Assembly: GCF_007845635.1 (NCBI RefSeq)
Contig: NZ_SELG01000024.1
Span: 1 to 64,000, forward strand
DNA length: 64,000 nucleotides
Direction: 5' to 3'
Source of the DNA: Apibacter muscae
Lineage (GTDB): Bacteria; Bacteroidota; Bacteroidia; Flavobacteriales; Weeksellaceae
Positions 7,601 through 16,925 of this stretch are shown piece by piece; position 1 is the first letter of the stretch; every line of letters starts with the position of its first letter. Both the position numbers and the translations under genes were made by a program. The notes under the pieces were generated by a model. It ran no database searches, had not been told where the DNA came from, and was given only the letters and a program-made list of their open reading frames with translations.

Positions 7601-9404
7601 GCACTTCGTTGAAACCTTCTTCCGGGAAATAGAAGATTTTTCCTTCCTGTAACTGGTTTTTTCCGGTGGTGTAAATGACACGCCCTTGGGAATCGTACCG
7701 CCAAAGGTATTCCATTCCGTTTCGGTTTACCCGGCGCACAACTCGGTCGTCATTATCGTAATAAAAATCTATGCTTTTGCCTTGGGCATCAAACACTCGG
7801 GTTAGGTTTCCGCGCTCGTCGTATTCGTAACTCACCAATAAATCTTCTTGGTTTTGATAAACCATATGGACAAAGGCTATTTTTGTTCCGTCGGGCGTCG
7901 CTGAAAATTTCAAGGTTCTATAGGCCTGATCGCGGATGTAAGTGAGTATTTCTCCTCTGGAATTGTAATGGAAGTTTAAAACCCCTCCTTGGGCGCTTTC
8001 CAATGTTTTTACACGGTAGATTTTCCCGAATTCTTTATGTGGAAAGGCTTGGTAGGTATACACATCCTCCCCAATTTTGATTACCCAAGTGTTTACATCG
8101 GGACGTTTTTGCCAAATTTTCCAAGTTCTGTCATATTCAAACTCTCCTTCCAAAGCAGGACAAGGAAGGGGTACCACTTGGTTTTCCAACGGGTGTTTAA
8201 AAGCAACCACTCCGTCGGCTTCTTGGGGAACTAAAAATAAATCGTAGGAATTGGAAACCCCACGCCCTAGCATTCCTAGGTAAGGGTTGTCGCTCTCCCA
8301 TACATTTTTCCATTGCAAAGTGTGCGATCCTAAAATTTCAAAATCTTCCCACTCAAAGCTCATGGCTCCGGTTACAAAATTCACCGGCTCTAGCCCTAGC
8401 TTACACAAAGCTTTTGAAATAGGGTTGTCTTTTCCAAATTTACTCGCTAGGAAATGGTTTAGTTTAGTAAACCCTGCACCTACTCCTTTGGAAATTCCTT
8501 TCATTAGTAAAACCGTGGCGGCACGCATTAATATGTCCGATAGGGAATATTTATGCGGAACAAAGGGACCGCCAATCAACACCGGATTTCCGGTGTTGAA
8601 CTGTATATACAGGGTGGAAATATGGTTGTACAAAGCCGCCCAAGCGGGTGGGAAATATTGGTGCCCCAGCCCCATTCCCCAGCAGGTTAGCACTTGCTGG
8701 GGTTTATCCCCGCTCATTTCCGAACCTTGTACAATTACGGTTTCAGATCCTACGTAGACCTCGCCGTCGTGCGGGGCTTCCATTTCTCCCAAAGCTATTT
8801 TATACACCGGAAGGGAGCCTGTAATGTGTACCAAGGGAGATTTTATAGGATTTTTCATCATCTTTTTGGGTGGGGAAGGGATTCCCAACCCCATCACCGA
8901 GGTGGTGGTGGTGGCTTTGTGCCTTCCGTGTACATATACACTGCTCCCCAACGGTATACTTTGCGGAGGATTGCTCATAAACATCCCCAAAGCTCCTTGC
9001 ACTGCCGATGGTATGGATATGTCGCCCGGAAGATAATCCATAGGGTCAAAAATAATCCCTACAAACGGGTGAGGCAAAGGTATAGGAATCGTCCGAAAGG
9101 ACGGTGGGGGCGGTATTTGCGTATAGTGTACATCTAAAGCAACTACTACATCAAAATGTTTGGAGGCATGTTGCGAGGCATTTCCGCTCCAGGTATATTC
9201 TTTTTTATTGAGTTGAGGGATTGTGGTTAATGTGTGGGCTTCTTCTTCTTGCGAAGAGGCTGCCGCTGAGGAATCTGCAGAGTTCTGAGATGCCTCCGCT
9301 CCGGCTTGGGTTTCTGTAGACGAAGAGGCAGAAGATTTCCCCATAGCTGCATCGAATTTTTCTGCCTTCACCGGTTTTAATTTATAAGATTTATGATCTT
9401 TCAT
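4623..9404 (-). CDS. T6SS Rhs effector: PAAR-like N-terminus, YD-repeat shell, variable C-terminal toxin
   Basis: This 1593-residue polymorphic toxin has a Ser/Ala/Glu-rich linker at residues 22-56. A PAAR-like domain (about 80-285) contains VYVHGRHKATTTTSVMG and VIVQGSEM segments and would cap the VgrG spike. An Rhs N-terminal (DUF6531-like) segment begins with EPVNFVTGAMSFEWEDFEI near 340. Dozens of YD repeats (Y-D-x-x-G-R-L type) span about 470-1330 and would form the cocoon that holds the toxin. The Rhs core signature with KDPIGL and DLFGL ends at residue 1443. The last 150 residues are the toxin tip, with VFRVQGG, an SSGKIKI stretch, LNIS, FEVPKW, NPLNQGGMAPK and ENAISGSGK. I recall similar tips on other polymorphic toxins but cannot name the activity. 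It follows vgrG and a TPR gene with 9-12 bp gaps. Confidence 0.92.
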   Translation of the reverse strand: MKDHKSYKLKPVKAEKFDAAMGKSSASSSTETQAGAEASQNSADSSAAASSQEEEAHTLTTIPQLNKKEYTWSGNASQHASKHFDVVVALDVHYTQIPPPPSFRTIPIPLPHPFVGIIFDPMDYLPGDISIPSAVQGALGMFMSNPPQSIPLGSSVYVHGRHKATTTTSVMGLGIPSPPKKMMKNPIKSPLVHITGSLPVYKIALGEMEAPHDGEVYVGSETVIVQGSEMSGDKPQQVLTCWGMGLGHQYFPPAWAALYNHISTLYIQFNTGNPVLIGGPFVPHKYSLSDILMRAATVLLMKGISKGVGAGFTKLNHFLASKFGKDNPISKALCKLGLEPVNFVTGAMSFEWEDFEILGSHTLQWKNVWESDNPYLGMLGRGVSNSYDLFLVPQEADGVVAFKHPLENQVVPLPCPALEGEFEYDRTWKIWQKRPDVNTWVIKIGEDVYTYQAFPHKEFGKIYRVKTLESAQGGVLNFHYNSRGEILTYIRDQAYRTLKFSATPDGTKIAFVHMVYQNQEDLLVSYEYDERGNLTRVFDAQGKSIDFYYDNDDRVVRRVNRNGMEYLWRYDSQGRVIYTTGKNQLQEGKIFYFPEEGFNEVRYTQKEGKIERYYYDEDFLVYKQVDAEGGETWYDYTPHHELTMVSSPEGKITGYQYDERGNRKAVQAPDGEEIQYMYDEFNRLVYRKEPTGKSESWQYDTLGRLTNWQRLDESTVEYLYHEQEKQPYASKDSQGLETYWEYNAFGQMVKATNNRGAVQEFQYDKYGRLISQNRENEAPTYWRRDHLGRVSEFQTPGQKKLRIKYDAYDLPVHVSNGSEEWFMEYTPMGSLKKQSRRSAKTMEALSTLVYDYNAYEQLFRITNEKNEFYTFTRNRNDQIIKERDFDGQTQEYIRNLDGEIVKTLAPGGKEIYHQYDGAGRLTYNRYNTGYWESFEYDPLGRLVKAQNLMSEVEFIRNPFGQVTQERQGEHWLDYLYDERGQLQKLKSSLGAEIEYRYTAEGRLEELKAQTPITVQNPRNPYWHLSLQVDPDRRKVQRSMSGGVNQQMQYDDLGRPLAQTVTSDAGKTLDTAYRWKENFKLVETLNRLTGANIRYDYDAFGSLAQAHHSDGTTEYKNPDEVGNLYNSTHRKDRVYDAGGKLRKDTEWWYHYDEYGNLRFKTRTPRGSEVEASSGSDFSTSFLLPDGEVYDNIFDQKAEIRKYSRREMREYDKIRNRRQQAWEEKKEQKLKWESGDWEYLWYSNGMLQKVIKPDGSTLSFEYDALGRRTAKIVGNKIYRYLWDGNVLLHEWDYPLEDRPRLITDAEGEVKYNREEPVTEVTTWVYERGSFTPCAKIVGEEKYSLVSDYLGRPVQAYDRFGKLVWEAEYNLYGGFKELKGSPTLIPFRQAGQYEDVETGLYYNRFRYYNPETGQYISKDPIGLAGNNPNMYAYVDDSNTMVDLFGLMPEETVTVFRVQGGEPFPSGNRSKDIIKIDSSGKIKISNETLNISMGSSTDLAHAEYFAAKRGGDAKVYSFEVPKWMGDMIEDYSIPQANSTKNPLNQGGMAPKRVDPNQPGAKKFELPPIWAKWLEENAISGSGKVKDPQSTPRVKCPT

Positions 9405-9415
9405 AAGGTTTAGTC

Positions 9416-10693
9416 TTAGTTCGTAGGTTGGGGTTCTGGATCATTCACTTTTTCCTGCCAGTTTTCTCCCACCAGTTGTTTCATTTTTTGATCTAGTTTC
9501 TTTCCCTTCTCGGAGGATTTGCCGTACTTCTTTAGTAATTGGCGCATGGTGTAAGGAAAGGTACTTGCCTTTCTTTCCTGTAAAGGCAACTGCGCACCTA
9601 TTTCTAAACATTTTTCGTAATGCGCCAAGGCTTGGGAAGAGTTAAACATTCCGTCTTTGAATTGCCCCAGCATTCGGTGGCTTTCCAATTGTATAAAATA
9701 ATCTTCTATTTTCTCTCCGATCGTCAAGGCTTTTTCCAACTCTTGAATGGCTGCGGTGGTTTCCGATTGGGAAAGCAAAAACCCGGCATAGTGAAAATGT
9801 ATTTGCGCAGCAAAAAGCGTATCTTTTTCTACGGTTTGGAAAAGTTTTTCAAACTCTGCCTTGGCATTCTTTTTATCTTCCAATGCTGTGAAAACCGTGG
9901 CACGTATAAAACGGGCGGTAGCTTCCGATTCTTGGGAACCGTCTTTTTTAGCAATAAACAATGCCCGGTCTAGCGAATGCAGGGCAGGCTCGTATTTACC
10001 TTCTCCCAGCAAGGTATAAGCATTCAGGATTTGTTGTTGGAAATTCATTTCCGGATTTCCCTTTTCTCTTTGGGTTTGTTGTGCCGCATTTTGCATAAGC
10101 TTGCCCCCGTCTATATTCAAAACCACTTCGTGTGTGTTCGGTGGTAGGTTTTTGAAGGTACGTAGGTGCTTATATTCTTTGATCACTAGTTTTATGTCTT
10201 TTTTCTTCCGATTGATACGGCACCATTCCCCGATCCATTCCTCCCACTCTTGGGCATTGTCTTCCTTTAGGTTGGGCGGTTGCAGGAGTAAAAAAATCTT
10301 CCTTCCTTCCATTTCCGGATAGGTATGGTAGTAAGATTCTAAGGTTTGCAACAGCTGGTAGGCATCGGTTTTATACTTCCCCTCCGGAAACTGAACTTCT
10401 TGCCATTCGCGCAAGTTTTCCACCCGGGTTTGCAAACCTGCTTGGTGCAACTCGTGCCAACGTTCAACCATAAAGGTTCCGTATTGGTTTTTCCCTTCAA
10501 AAGGATGGTACAGGATTAAAAATAAGTCCTTGGTTTTTGCCTGATCGGAACTTTGAGACTTGAAATACCCTTCCAACAAGCGTAGTTCATGCTTTTCTCC
10601 CAAACAAACATAAAGCGGACTTTGGGGTGAATTTTTAATTTCCCGGTACCATTGTTTGTCTAATTTTAAGACTTCCAATTGTACTGAATTCAT
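9416..10693 (-). CDS. TPR-repeat protein, probable T6SS effector adaptor
   Basis: This 425-residue cytoplasmic protein lies between vgrG and the Rhs effector gene, 9 bp after one and 11 bp before the other. The N-terminal half (about 1-200) is an alpha/beta domain with no motif I recognise. The C-terminal half (about 220-390) contains tetratricopeptide-like helical pairs, such as NAYTLLGEGKYEPALHSLDRAL and HYAGFLLSQSETTAAIQELEKAL. The tail is charged and ends PEPQPTN. Adaptors or chaperones that load Rhs/PAAR effectors onto VgrG commonly sit at this locus. The function is inferred from position and TPR content; it does not resemble the DUF4123 or DUF1795 adaptors of Proteobacteria. Confidence 0.7.
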   Translation of the reverse strand: MNSVQLEVLKLDKQWYREIKNSPQSPLYVCLGEKHELRLLEGYFKSQSSDQAKTKDLFLILYHPFEGKNQYGTFMVERWHELHQAGLQTRVENLREWQEVQFPEGKYKTDAYQLLQTLESYYHTYPEMEGRKIFLLLQPPNLKEDNAQEWEEWIGEWCRINRKKKDIKLVIKEYKHLRTFKNLPPNTHEVVLNIDGGKLMQNAAQQTQREKGNPEMNFQQQILNAYTLLGEGKYEPALHSLDRALFIAKKDGSQESEATARFIRATVFTALEDKKNAKAEFEKLFQTVEKDTLFAAQIHFHYAGFLLSQSETTAAIQELEKALTIGEKIEDYFIQLESHRMLGQFKDGMFNSSQALAHYEKCLEIGAQLPLQERKASTFPYTMRQLLKKYGKSSEKGKKLDQKMKQLVGENWQEKVNDPEPQPTN

Positions 10694-10702
10694 CCCCTAA
10701 GT

Positions 10703-12880
10703 TTAATTAATTTTTACTTTGCCTCCTACAATAGTCGTTTCTTCTTTTGATCCTACGGTTACTTTACCCGGACTGTTGATGCTTACTTCAGTAGTACCCG
10801 TTTGTATTAAATTTTGGGTGCATATATTGACTTCATCTGCTTTTATTCCCATACCGGAATTTATGTTTTCTCCGGCTCCTACTCCAAAATTTACGGTTGT
10901 TGAACCTAAAATACCAATGTCTTTTCCATTGATTAAGATAGTACCGTCTTTTAACATATCAATTCTAGATTCTCCGCACACCAATGTTATATGTTCTTTG
11001 GAACTGATTACGGAGTTTCCGGCTCCATCAAAATTCATGACGGTTCCTCCTTGGTCAGACAAGGTCATGTCTCCTACTTGGTCGTTAAACGTAATATGCG
11101 AGCCACTGGCGGTTTGCAAGCCTTTTTTGTAATTGCCTGCCCCTCCGTGTCCGGACTTTCCTTTGCCGTTGAACATGGCGCCTAGGCTTACGGGCTTTTC
11201 TGCATTCCCGCTTTCAAAAGCGACAATTACCTCTTCTCCAATCTCAGGAATTACGTGCATTCCTTTTCCGTTACCGGCATATGGGGTGATGGAACGGATC
11301 CATGGGCTTTGCCCCCCTGTTGGTTTTTGCCAAGGGAATTGCACCCGTATACGGCTCATGCCTTGAGGGTCGTTGTTATCCGTAACAATGGCTGATTGTT
11401 CTTCGCATAATGGTATTGCATCTTCATCCATATAAGGAGGTACTTCATTGTCCATTGGAATGGCTACCACTTCGTTGATATAACCTTCGGTAATGTCATG
11501 AAAGTGTTTAATTTCTATAATTTTGTAGGATTCCAAAGGCACTTCTCCATTTTTAAAGATTTTATGCCCCGGCATCCAAGCCTTTAGTTTAATAATATCT
11601 CCCAAACGTACGTTGGGGTTGTTGGTTTTGGCTTCCATAAAAAAAACATTCTGCCTTTTTAGCTTCTGTCTTTTTACGGCGTCTTTGAGTTCCGGTCTTC
11701 CTCCTTCTAACAAACTATGATTGTATAATGAGGTAGGTACTTTGGAATAAATATCTTCCGAGGCTTTTATGGCGTGCTGTTGAAATGGGTTTACCAAACG
11801 GTGAGTGATTGGTACACTGTCTGAATCTACCATATGGGGTTCGGCTTGACTGGCATCGTAAGCCATATAATTAAATTTTTGTGGAACCAATTGCATGCGT
11901 AGTTTGCAATCGTACACGTCTTGTTCTTCTACCATTTCTACGGTTTTTCCTCCATAACCGCCAAATACGATTTGTTGTCCGTTGTAGCCCAACCATTCTC
12001 CGTAACGGGTGGCTAATCGTTTCACAAAATCCCAGTCGGATTCTCTGTACTGTACGGTATACAACAATTTCTCTTTCATAATCGGGCGTATGTCCCATTG
12101 TACTAAATCTTGAGGATATTCTGCCGTAGCATTTTTTATAATGCCTGCCAAATCTAAATTTTCAAAGCTTTGGGAATCTAACCCATTTTCCAATAAAATG
12201 GTGGGCGCTTTACCGGTAAAGATCAATCGGGATTCTCCATTTTCTCGTTCATTGGTGATATCAGTAATAATTCCGGTAAATATAAAGGCCGGTGCCCCAA
12301 ATTGTATCATTTGTATGGTGGTTCTTTTCCCTAAATAATTTCGAGCTTTTTCCATGGGGTAGGCTTTAGGGCCGTCAATCGCTTCCGCCGAACACTTGAT
12401 GGTAAAGGTGTCGTGTTCCGCTGCTTTTTGTTGAATTTCAACCACAAAATGACTATCGGCAAGTACTCGTTCTCCACCAATGGTAATTTTACTGTAAACA
12501 ATATGAGAGTTGGCGAGGTTGGTTTCGGGGTCTCCGCCATACGTGGCAATAAGTGAATTGAGTCCTTTATACTCGGCGTACTGCTCCGGGGTAATCAGTC
12601 CATTGGGCAAACTGGTTATATCCCCGGGAATGATTTTTTTTATTTCTTGGGCTTGATTGGCGATATTTTTTGCTGTATCTACGGCTTTTTGGGCTTTATC
12701 TACAGCTTCTTGCACAGGGGCGGTAAGATCGGATATTTTATCCGCAAGTTGATCTTCTAAATTGGATAATTTGTCGGTAAGTCCGCTTAAATCTGCAGCG
12801 TTTTCAACAATTTTACCTGTGGATAATGAAGAAGAAGCTTTTCCTGCTCCTTTTCCTAAATTAGGATCTATGATTGACAT
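10703..12880 (-). CDS. vgrG: T6SS spike protein VgrG (TssI)
   Basis: This 725-residue spike protein trimerises on the Hcp tube and carries effectors out of the cell. Residues about 25-85 form an unusual Lys/Ala/Gln-rich coiled-coil-like extension. The gp27-like base runs about 120-480. The gp5-like OB fold is at about 495-575, with RIRVQFPW and a GKGMHVIPEIGEEVIVAFESG stretch. The C-terminus (about 590-725) is a short-repeat beta-helix rich in Gly, Thr, Val and Ile. No extra catalytic domain follows, so cargo must be non-covalent. It heads a co-directional set with the TPR gene, the Rhs effector and the immunity gene. No structural T6SS genes (tssB, tssC, tssK) are in the window, so this is an orphan effector module. 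Confidence 0.93.
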   Translation of the reverse strand: MSIIDPNLGKGAGKASSSLSTGKIVENAADLSGLTDKLSNLEDQLADKISDLTAPVQEAVDKAQKAVDTAKNIANQAQEIKKIIPGDITSLPNGLITPEQYAEYKGLNSLIATYGGDPETNLANSHIVYSKITIGGERVLADSHFVVEIQQKAAEHDTFTIKCSAEAIDGPKAYPMEKARNYLGKRTTIQMIQFGAPAFIFTGIITDITNERENGESRLIFTGKAPTILLENGLDSQSFENLDLAGIIKNATAEYPQDLVQWDIRPIMKEKLLYTVQYRESDWDFVKRLATRYGEWLGYNGQQIVFGGYGGKTVEMVEEQDVYDCKLRMQLVPQKFNYMAYDASQAEPHMVDSDSVPITHRLVNPFQQHAIKASEDIYSKVPTSLYNHSLLEGGRPELKDAVKRQKLKRQNVFFMEAKTNNPNVRLGDIIKLKAWMPGHKIFKNGEVPLESYKIIEIKHFHDITEGYINEVVAIPMDNEVPPYMDEDAIPLCEEQSAIVTDNNDPQGMSRIRVQFPWQKPTGGQSPWIRSITPYAGNGKGMHVIPEIGEEVIVAFESGNAEKPVSLGAMFNGKGKSGHGGAGNYKKGLQTASGSHITFNDQVGDMTLSDQGGTVMNFDGAGNSVISSKEHITLVCGESRIDMLKDGTILINGKDIGILGSTTVNFGVGAGENINSGMGIKADEVNICTQNLIQTGTTEVSINSPGKVTVGSKEETTIVGGKVKIN

Positions 12881-13113
12881 ATAATTAAGTTTAAAAATAA
12901 TTAAGTTTGAAATGCTTATGATGCTATAAAATTAAACATTTTAATTAGATAAAAAAATATTTTTTTTATTTGAATATATAAATCTATGATAATCAATGTA
13001 TATTAAAATAAACCTCTGGTTTATCTTAATTTTTAGTTATAATTTCTTTAACGGAAGTTTTCTAAGGAATTGTATATAGGTTTTAGTAATTACTGTATTT
13101 TCCAAATGGACAT

Positions 13114-13150
13114 AAAAAAAAGACTTCTGTAAACAGAAGTCTTTTTTTAT
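13114..13150 (-). terminator. terminator at the end of the nuo cluster
   Basis: A near-perfect hairpin (AGACTTCTGT at 13121-13130 with its complement at 13133-13142, extended by A/T pairs on both sides) is flanked by A7 and T7. It can therefore act in either direction. It lies 17 bp beyond the nuoM stop codon and marks the end of the complex I transcript, before any nuoN. Confidence 0.8.
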
Positions 13151-13166
13151 ATATTTTTTTAAATGT

Positions 13167-14639
13167 TTATGAATTAAATATGTGAGCTATTTGAGACGTG
13201 TAGCTTACAACCAAATTTAACAAAGGTTGAGGAAATATTCCGAGTACGAAAACTAAAACCGCTAATATTCCTAAGCCCAATTGATCGGCACATGAAATGT
13301 CTTTTTGGTTCGATAAAAATTCTTTATTTCCTTGTCCAAACATTGCCATCCCATACATTTTGGTTACATACACTGCTCCTAAAATAAGGGTTAGTCCTGC
13401 AAATATTGTTGCCCAAGTAGACAAAGTAAACACGGCTTTTAGCAATAGAAATTCACCAATGAATGCATTGGTGAGTGGTAAGCCCATGGATCCTAATGAT
13501 ACAATCATAAACAATACTGCAAAAATAGGAGCTTTGGAAGCCAATCCTCCCATTTGTGACAAATCTCTGGTTCCAAATCTTCGTATTAGAAGATCAGCGG
13601 CATAAAACAATCCTACCACATTTATTCCGTGTGCCAACATTTGAAACGAAGCTCCTTCAAAACCTGTGACGCTTGTTCCGCATTGAGCAGTTACTATGGA
13701 ACTAGCCAAAATTCCTGCTGCAATTAAACCTACGTGCGCCATAGAGGAAAAGGCTATTAATCGTTTTATATCTTTTTGCACCACAGCAATTAAGGATGCA
13801 TAAACAATTCCTACGATGGATAAAACCAAGGCAATAGAACCTGAAATTCCGCCAAGCGCGTAGGGAGTTAAAGGAACTAACAAAACCAACATACCGAATA
13901 CCCCCATTTTCAACATAATTCCCGATAAAAGCATGGATCCTTGGGTAGGTGCCATCGTATAAGTATCGGCTTGCCAAGTATGAAATGGAAAAATCGGTAA
14001 CTTTATGGCAAAGGCTATAAAAAACATCCAAAATAAGTAGATTTGTGCCTTAGGATCTATTTCTGCTGCATATAAATCTTTAAAGTCAAAAGAGCCGGCT
14101 TGTGTGTAGGCATAAATTAGAGCTACCAGCATAAATAATGACCCGAAGAAAGTATATATAAAAAATTTTAGATTTATTCTTGTTTTATTTTCACCCGTTC
14201 CATAGATTCCACAAATAAACCAAATAGGAATTAGGGTTAATTCCCAAAATATATAAAACATAAGACCATCCAACGCTAAAAATAAGCCTATTAACCCAAA
14301 TTGCATAAGTAGAATTAGTGCATAAAATTGGTTAGGTCTGGAATCTTTAAAACTGGAAAATATAATTATGGGAATTAGTGCATTGGTTAGAAACAACATT
14401 AAAAGTGATAAACCTCCGATTCCGAAATGAAAGGCTGAGCGAATGGGAGAAAAATATAATTTCTGTCCAATTTCAAAAGTTGAGGTATGTTCTACCGAAA
14501 ATTGCATGCCAACCCCAAGGGCTAAAAATAAGCTTATGAGCGAAAAGCCAAGGGCTATAAATTTAGAATGGTTGGATTTTACGATAAACAAAAGTAAAGA
14601 TCCAAGGAGGGGTAATAGTAATAGGAGTATGGTTAACAT
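13167..14639 (-). CDS. nuoM: NADH-quinone oxidoreductase subunit M
   Basis: This 490-residue polytopic membrane protein is one of the antiporter-like proton-pumping subunits of complex I. Signatures include LLMQFGLIGLFLALDGLMFYIFWELTLIPIWFI, with the conserved membrane Glu in FWELTLIP, and a KLPIFPFHTWQADTYTMAP segment. The broken-helix region KRLIAFSSMAHVGLIAAG follows. Length is normal for the family. It is 22 bp downstream of nuoL. In most Flavobacteriia nuoN follows; here a terminator follows instead. Confidence 0.96.
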   Translation of the reverse strand: MLTILLLLLPLLGSLLLFIVKSNHSKFIALGFSLISLFLALGVGMQFSVEHTSTFEIGQKLYFSPIRSAFHFGIGGLSLLMLFLTNALIPIIIFSSFKDSRPNQFYALILLMQFGLIGLFLALDGLMFYIFWELTLIPIWFICGIYGTGENKTRINLKFFIYTFFGSLFMLVALIYAYTQAGSFDFKDLYAAEIDPKAQIYLFWMFFIAFAIKLPIFPFHTWQADTYTMAPTQGSMLLSGIMLKMGVFGMLVLLVPLTPYALGGISGSIALVLSIVGIVYASLIAVVQKDIKRLIAFSSMAHVGLIAAGILASSIVTAQCGTSVTGFEGASFQMLAHGINVVGLFYAADLLIRRFGTRDLSQMGGLASKAPIFAVLFMIVSLGSMGLPLTNAFIGEFLLLKAVFTLSTWATIFAGLTLILGAVYVTKMYGMAMFGQGNKEFLSNQKDISCADQLGLGILAVLVFVLGIFPQPLLNLVVSYTSQIAHIFNS

Positions 14640-14661
14640 TATCTTTTCTTTGGTTTAAAAA

Positions 14662-16554
14662 TTAATGACTTATAAATCTTAGGGCTAATAGTATTACTGC
14701 AATGGCTAATGACATCGCTAAAACATAGAATTCTGCATTCCCGTTTTGAACTGATTTAAGCCATTGCCCTATACACTGTATAATTTTAGTAATTCCTACC
14801 ACTGTCCCATTAATTATATATTTATCGACTATATTTTTTAGAAAATTTGACAAATGAAGGACCGGATTTACCACTATTTCATTGTACAATTCATTTACAT
14901 AAGCGGCTCGTGCAGAAGCTTTTTCCCATCCTGTCAGGTTTTCAACCATTTGGGGGTGTGCTTTTTTAACTACATAGCACCTGTAAGTGAATACTGCTAC
15001 TAAAACTATCACAGAAAGTGTAAGAATTAATAAAATCATTTCTACTACAAAAGTGGGTTCTTCATGAGGAATATTTCCTATATATATAGGGCTTAACCAA
15101 TGTGCAAATTTATGTGAAATAGCTTTTCCTAAATAATGAGGTAAATTCAATACACCTCCAAATATTGTTAAAATTGCTAAAACTATCAAAGGAATTGTCA
15201 TGACTTTAGGGCTTTCATGAAGATGAGATTTTTGCTTTTCATTTCCTCTAAAATCTCCAAAGAAGGTAAGAAATAGCAAGCGAAACATATATATACAGGT
15301 TAAAGCTGCTGAAAATAGGGTTAGGCCCCAAACCCATTTATTTTTTTCCCAGATGGCAATTAGTATTTCATCTTTAGAAAACATACCTGCCAAAGGAGGA
15401 ACTCCGCATATAGCTAAGGTTGCAATTAAAAAGGTAACATAGGTTACCGGTATTTTTTTTCTTAGTCCTCCCATGTACCTCATGTCTTGTTCTCCTCCCA
15501 TGGCATGAATTACGCTTCCAGCTCCTAAAAACAAAAGTGCTTTAAAAAATGCGTGTGTAGTTACATGAAATAGAGCGGTGGTATAGGCGCCTGCTCCTAA
15601 AGCTATAAACATAAGTCCTAACTGCGAAACGGTTGAATATGCCAATACCTTTTTTATATCGTTTTGTCTAAGTCCTATAAATGCAGCTAATATGGAAGTT
15701 GCTAATCCTATATACATTATAAAATCTAAAGTACAAGGAACTAAAGTATAGATGGCATTGGTACGCACAATCATATAGATTCCGGCGGTTACCATGGTTG
15801 CGGCATGGATTAATGCAGAAACCGGGGTAGGCCCAGCCATTGCATCGGGCAACCAAGTGTACAATGGGATCTGCGCTGATTTCCCCATCGCTCCAATAAA
15901 CAGAAATAGGGTAGCCGTTATAAGGATTGGATCATTGACAGAAAATTTGTGTGCTTGTGTAGCTATGTCCGTAAATTCTATGCTTCCCATGTAATAAGCA
16001 AGCAAGAAAATACCTATTAAGAGTCCTAAATCTCCGATACGGTTCATTACAAAGGCTTTCCTAGCCGCATATCCGTACTCTTGATTTTTATACCAGAACC
16101 CTATAAGTAGGTAAGAACAAAATCCAACTCCTTCCCAACCAATAAACAAAATAAGAAAATTGCTCCCCATTACTAATAATAGCATGGAGAATATAAATAA
16201 ATTTAGATAGGAGAAGAATTTTGAAAAGCCTTCATCGTCATGCATATACCCTATGGAGTATAGATGAATTAAAGTTCCAATTCCGGTTACAATCATCATC
16301 ATCACTAAGGATAGTTGATCGATTTGAAATGAAAAGTTAACTTTCAAATCATCCACGGTAAACCAGTTGAATAGTACTGCTTTTTCCATAGATTGAAAAT
16401 TACAAAAAAGCACTACCGACATTAGGAAGGGTACAAATACAACCAAGGTAGCAATCGTTCCAACTATGTTTTTGGGTAATTTTTTACCTAATAGTCCATT
16501 AATGATAAAACCTACTAGTGGTAATATTGGTATTAAATATATAATTTTATCCAT
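14662..16554 (-). CDS. nuoL: NADH-quinone oxidoreductase subunit L
   Basis: This 630-residue membrane subunit carries the lateral helix that links the antiporter-like modules of complex I. Typical motifs are NFLILFIGWEGVGFCSYLLIGFWY, IPLYTWLPDAMAGPTPVSALIHAATMVTAGIYM and KKVLAYSTVSQLGLMF. The C-terminal part (about 500-630) contains the long amphipathic lateral helix and a final transmembrane anchor. Length agrees with the family. The start codon lies 3 bp after the nuoK stop, consistent with translational coupling. Confidence 0.97.
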   Translation of the reverse strand: MDKIIYLIPILPLVGFIINGLLGKKLPKNIVGTIATLVVFVPFLMSVVLFCNFQSMEKAVLFNWFTVDDLKVNFSFQIDQLSLVMMMIVTGIGTLIHLYSIGYMHDDEGFSKFFSYLNLFIFSMLLLVMGSNFLILFIGWEGVGFCSYLLIGFWYKNQEYGYAARKAFVMNRIGDLGLLIGIFLLAYYMGSIEFTDIATQAHKFSVNDPILITATLFLFIGAMGKSAQIPLYTWLPDAMAGPTPVSALIHAATMVTAGIYMIVRTNAIYTLVPCTLDFIMYIGLATSILAAFIGLRQNDIKKVLAYSTVSQLGLMFIALGAGAYTTALFHVTTHAFFKALLFLGAGSVIHAMGGEQDMRYMGGLRKKIPVTYVTFLIATLAICGVPPLAGMFSKDEILIAIWEKNKWVWGLTLFSAALTCIYMFRLLFLTFFGDFRGNEKQKSHLHESPKVMTIPLIVLAILTIFGGVLNLPHYLGKAISHKFAHWLSPIYIGNIPHEEPTFVVEMILLILTLSVIVLVAVFTYRCYVVKKAHPQMVENLTGWEKASARAAYVNELYNEIVVNPVLHLSNFLKNIVDKYIINGTVVGITKIIQCIGQWLKSVQNGNAEFYVLAMSLAIAVILLALRFISH

Positions 16555-16557
16555 TTT

Positions 16558-16884
16558 TTAACCCTTTAATCTATTAAATAAACTTATATCTACCGAACGA
16601 GTATTTCTATACATCAAGGCAATAATCGCTAATCCTACCGCTACTTCCGCCGCTGCTACTACCATAATGAAAAATACTAAAATTTGTCCGTCTGCATCTC
16701 CTTTATAGGCAGAGAAAGCAGCCAATAATAAATTCACTGAATTTAACATTAACTCTACACATCCTAGAATTATAATTGCATTTCTCCTTACCAATACTCC
16801 TGTAACTCCTATACAAAACAATAGGGTAGCTAAGTATATAAAGTAGTCGATCGGAACGATTTTTATTAAACTGTTTACTTCCAT
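16558..16884 (-). CDS. nuoK: NADH-quinone oxidoreductase subunit K
   Basis: This 108-residue membrane subunit has three transmembrane helices. The conserved Glu in [13 protein letters not shown] and a second membrane acidic residue in AEVAVGLAI are the NuoK signature and lie on the proton path. It sits between nuoJ (41 bp upstream) and nuoL in the usual order. A longer start is not needed; the N-terminus [19 protein letters not shown] leads directly into helix 1. Confidence 0.96.
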   Translation of the reverse strand: MEVNSLIKIVPIDYFIYLATLLFCIGVTGVLVRRNAIIILGCVELMLNSVNLLLAAFSAYKGDADGQILVFFIMVVAAAEVAVGLAIIALMYRNTRSVDISLFNRLKG

Positions 16885-16925
16885 TTTATTTTTTTTGAAA
16901 CATAAAATATTCTCGGTATTTTATA

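Noticed and set aside
5172-9137. Many plus-strand and out-of-frame ORFs opposite the Rhs gene
   Set aside because: They are shadows of the repetitive, GC-richer YD-repeat coding sequence, with no start signals or known motifs.
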